A stretch of 64,000 nt of DNA from NCBI GenBank assembly GCA_013399875.1, contig VXAZ01000420.1, forward strand, positions 678,616 to 742,615, in the 5' to 3' direction. The notes beneath the pieces are model-generated. The model did not search any database. It had not been told where the DNA came from and worked only from the letters and a program-made list of their open reading frames with translations. The translations under genes were made by a program, and so were the position numbers. Of this stretch, positions 63,471 through 64,000 are shown in pieces. Numbering within the stretch: position 1 is the stretch's first letter; every line of letters begins with the position of its first letter. Source of the stretch: Gymnorhina tibicen (taxonomy: Eukaryota; Chordata; Aves; Passeriformes; Artamidae).

Positions 63471-64000
63471 AAACAAAAAAAAAAAGAAGCTTCTATGTAT
63501 CTTAGGAATGTTAACAGATTATTTCTTGCTCAATCAATACAATTCTGATTGATTATCAAGTGTGACTTTGACCCTATTCCTGAACAAGGGCATTTAAAGA
63601 GAAAATATATTCTAACTCTGGAGTCTTTTGTTGAAAAAAAAAAATTTGCAACTCCTTAGGGAGCTGTAATCTTCGGTGTCCAATATTATGCTACATCTTG
63701 CAATGCAGGGCTGTGCAGAGTCACAGCGAGTCTGTTAAGCTATCTCCAGAACAAGAAGCAGTGGAAATCTGTCAGCATGGTCCTGTGTGAGTGTAATTTG
63801 CACAGCTGGAAGTGTAGAGCAGATCAGATTAAAAAACTTTTAGTCCTCAGCTAGTGTCTCTTGCACAGGGCTTTGCTGTGCTATGCCCTAGCCTCACTGG
63901 GAGCTGGCAGAGAGATTGCAAATGCAGCTCATTTCTGCTTGGAGCTGACATGCCCCTCTGTCTACAAGTAGAGTTCCTGCAGTATTTACCACTCTGTTGA

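Noticed and set aside
1..64000. CRISPR arrays, tRNA or rRNA genes, bacterial operons, endogenous retrovirus genes
   Set aside because: No regularly spaced repeats, no tRNA or rRNA signature and no gag, pol or env-like frame were seen. The sequence is vertebrate noncoding DNA.

Overview
The window looks like nuclear DNA from a bird and appears to be a gene desert. It is AT-rich and CpG-poor. No open reading frame is convincing: all are short (147 codons or fewer), overlap one another on both strands, and show no recognisable domain or exon/splice pattern. The assignment to birds rests mainly on a well-preserved 5'-truncated CR1 LINE 3' end at 32033-32509, whose terminal ATTCTATG-type repeats are typical of avian CR1. 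It is supported by sparse, very old amniote repeats: MIR-like SINE pieces near 4108, 5053 and 40061, and a family of palindromic MITE-like elements. No bacterial, plasmid, phage or organellar feature was seen.

Layout. The background is long unremarkable AT-rich sequence with short simple repeats. Set into it are islands that read like conserved noncoding elements (candidate developmental enhancers): clustered homeodomain (TAATTA/ATTA), POU/octamer and NFI-like words, and CpGs kept in an otherwise CpG-poor setting. The best islands are 5690-6330, 17930-18375, 31490-31900, 34660-34910, 38220-38480, 44380-44770 and 59215-59900. Weaker ones are at 9690-9890, 19800-20130, 20285-20500, 21480-21960, 29070-29260, 51040-51300, 58010-58290 and 63290-63470. 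Conservation was not measured; these calls come from composition and motif texture only.

The most distinctive structure is a nested palindrome at 37787-37934 that would fold into a long hairpin. Degenerate relatives with the same central word (approximately CCATTGACTTCAATGG) occur at 7482, 8798, 25126, 39685, 41725, 50265 and possibly 27738, so an ancient palindromic transposon family has been scattered through the window. Other local oddities are a 34-bp near-perfect tandem duplication at 53559-53626, a 14-base word repeated three times in the 31.5-31.8 kb island, and a CpG-rich 10-mer shared by the 18.2 and 21.6 kb islands.

How the parts work together can only be inferred. A desert with many enhancer-like islands and few young transposons usually serves a developmental regulator outside the window. 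The sequence does not name that gene, and I saw no evidence for a novel multi-gene system.
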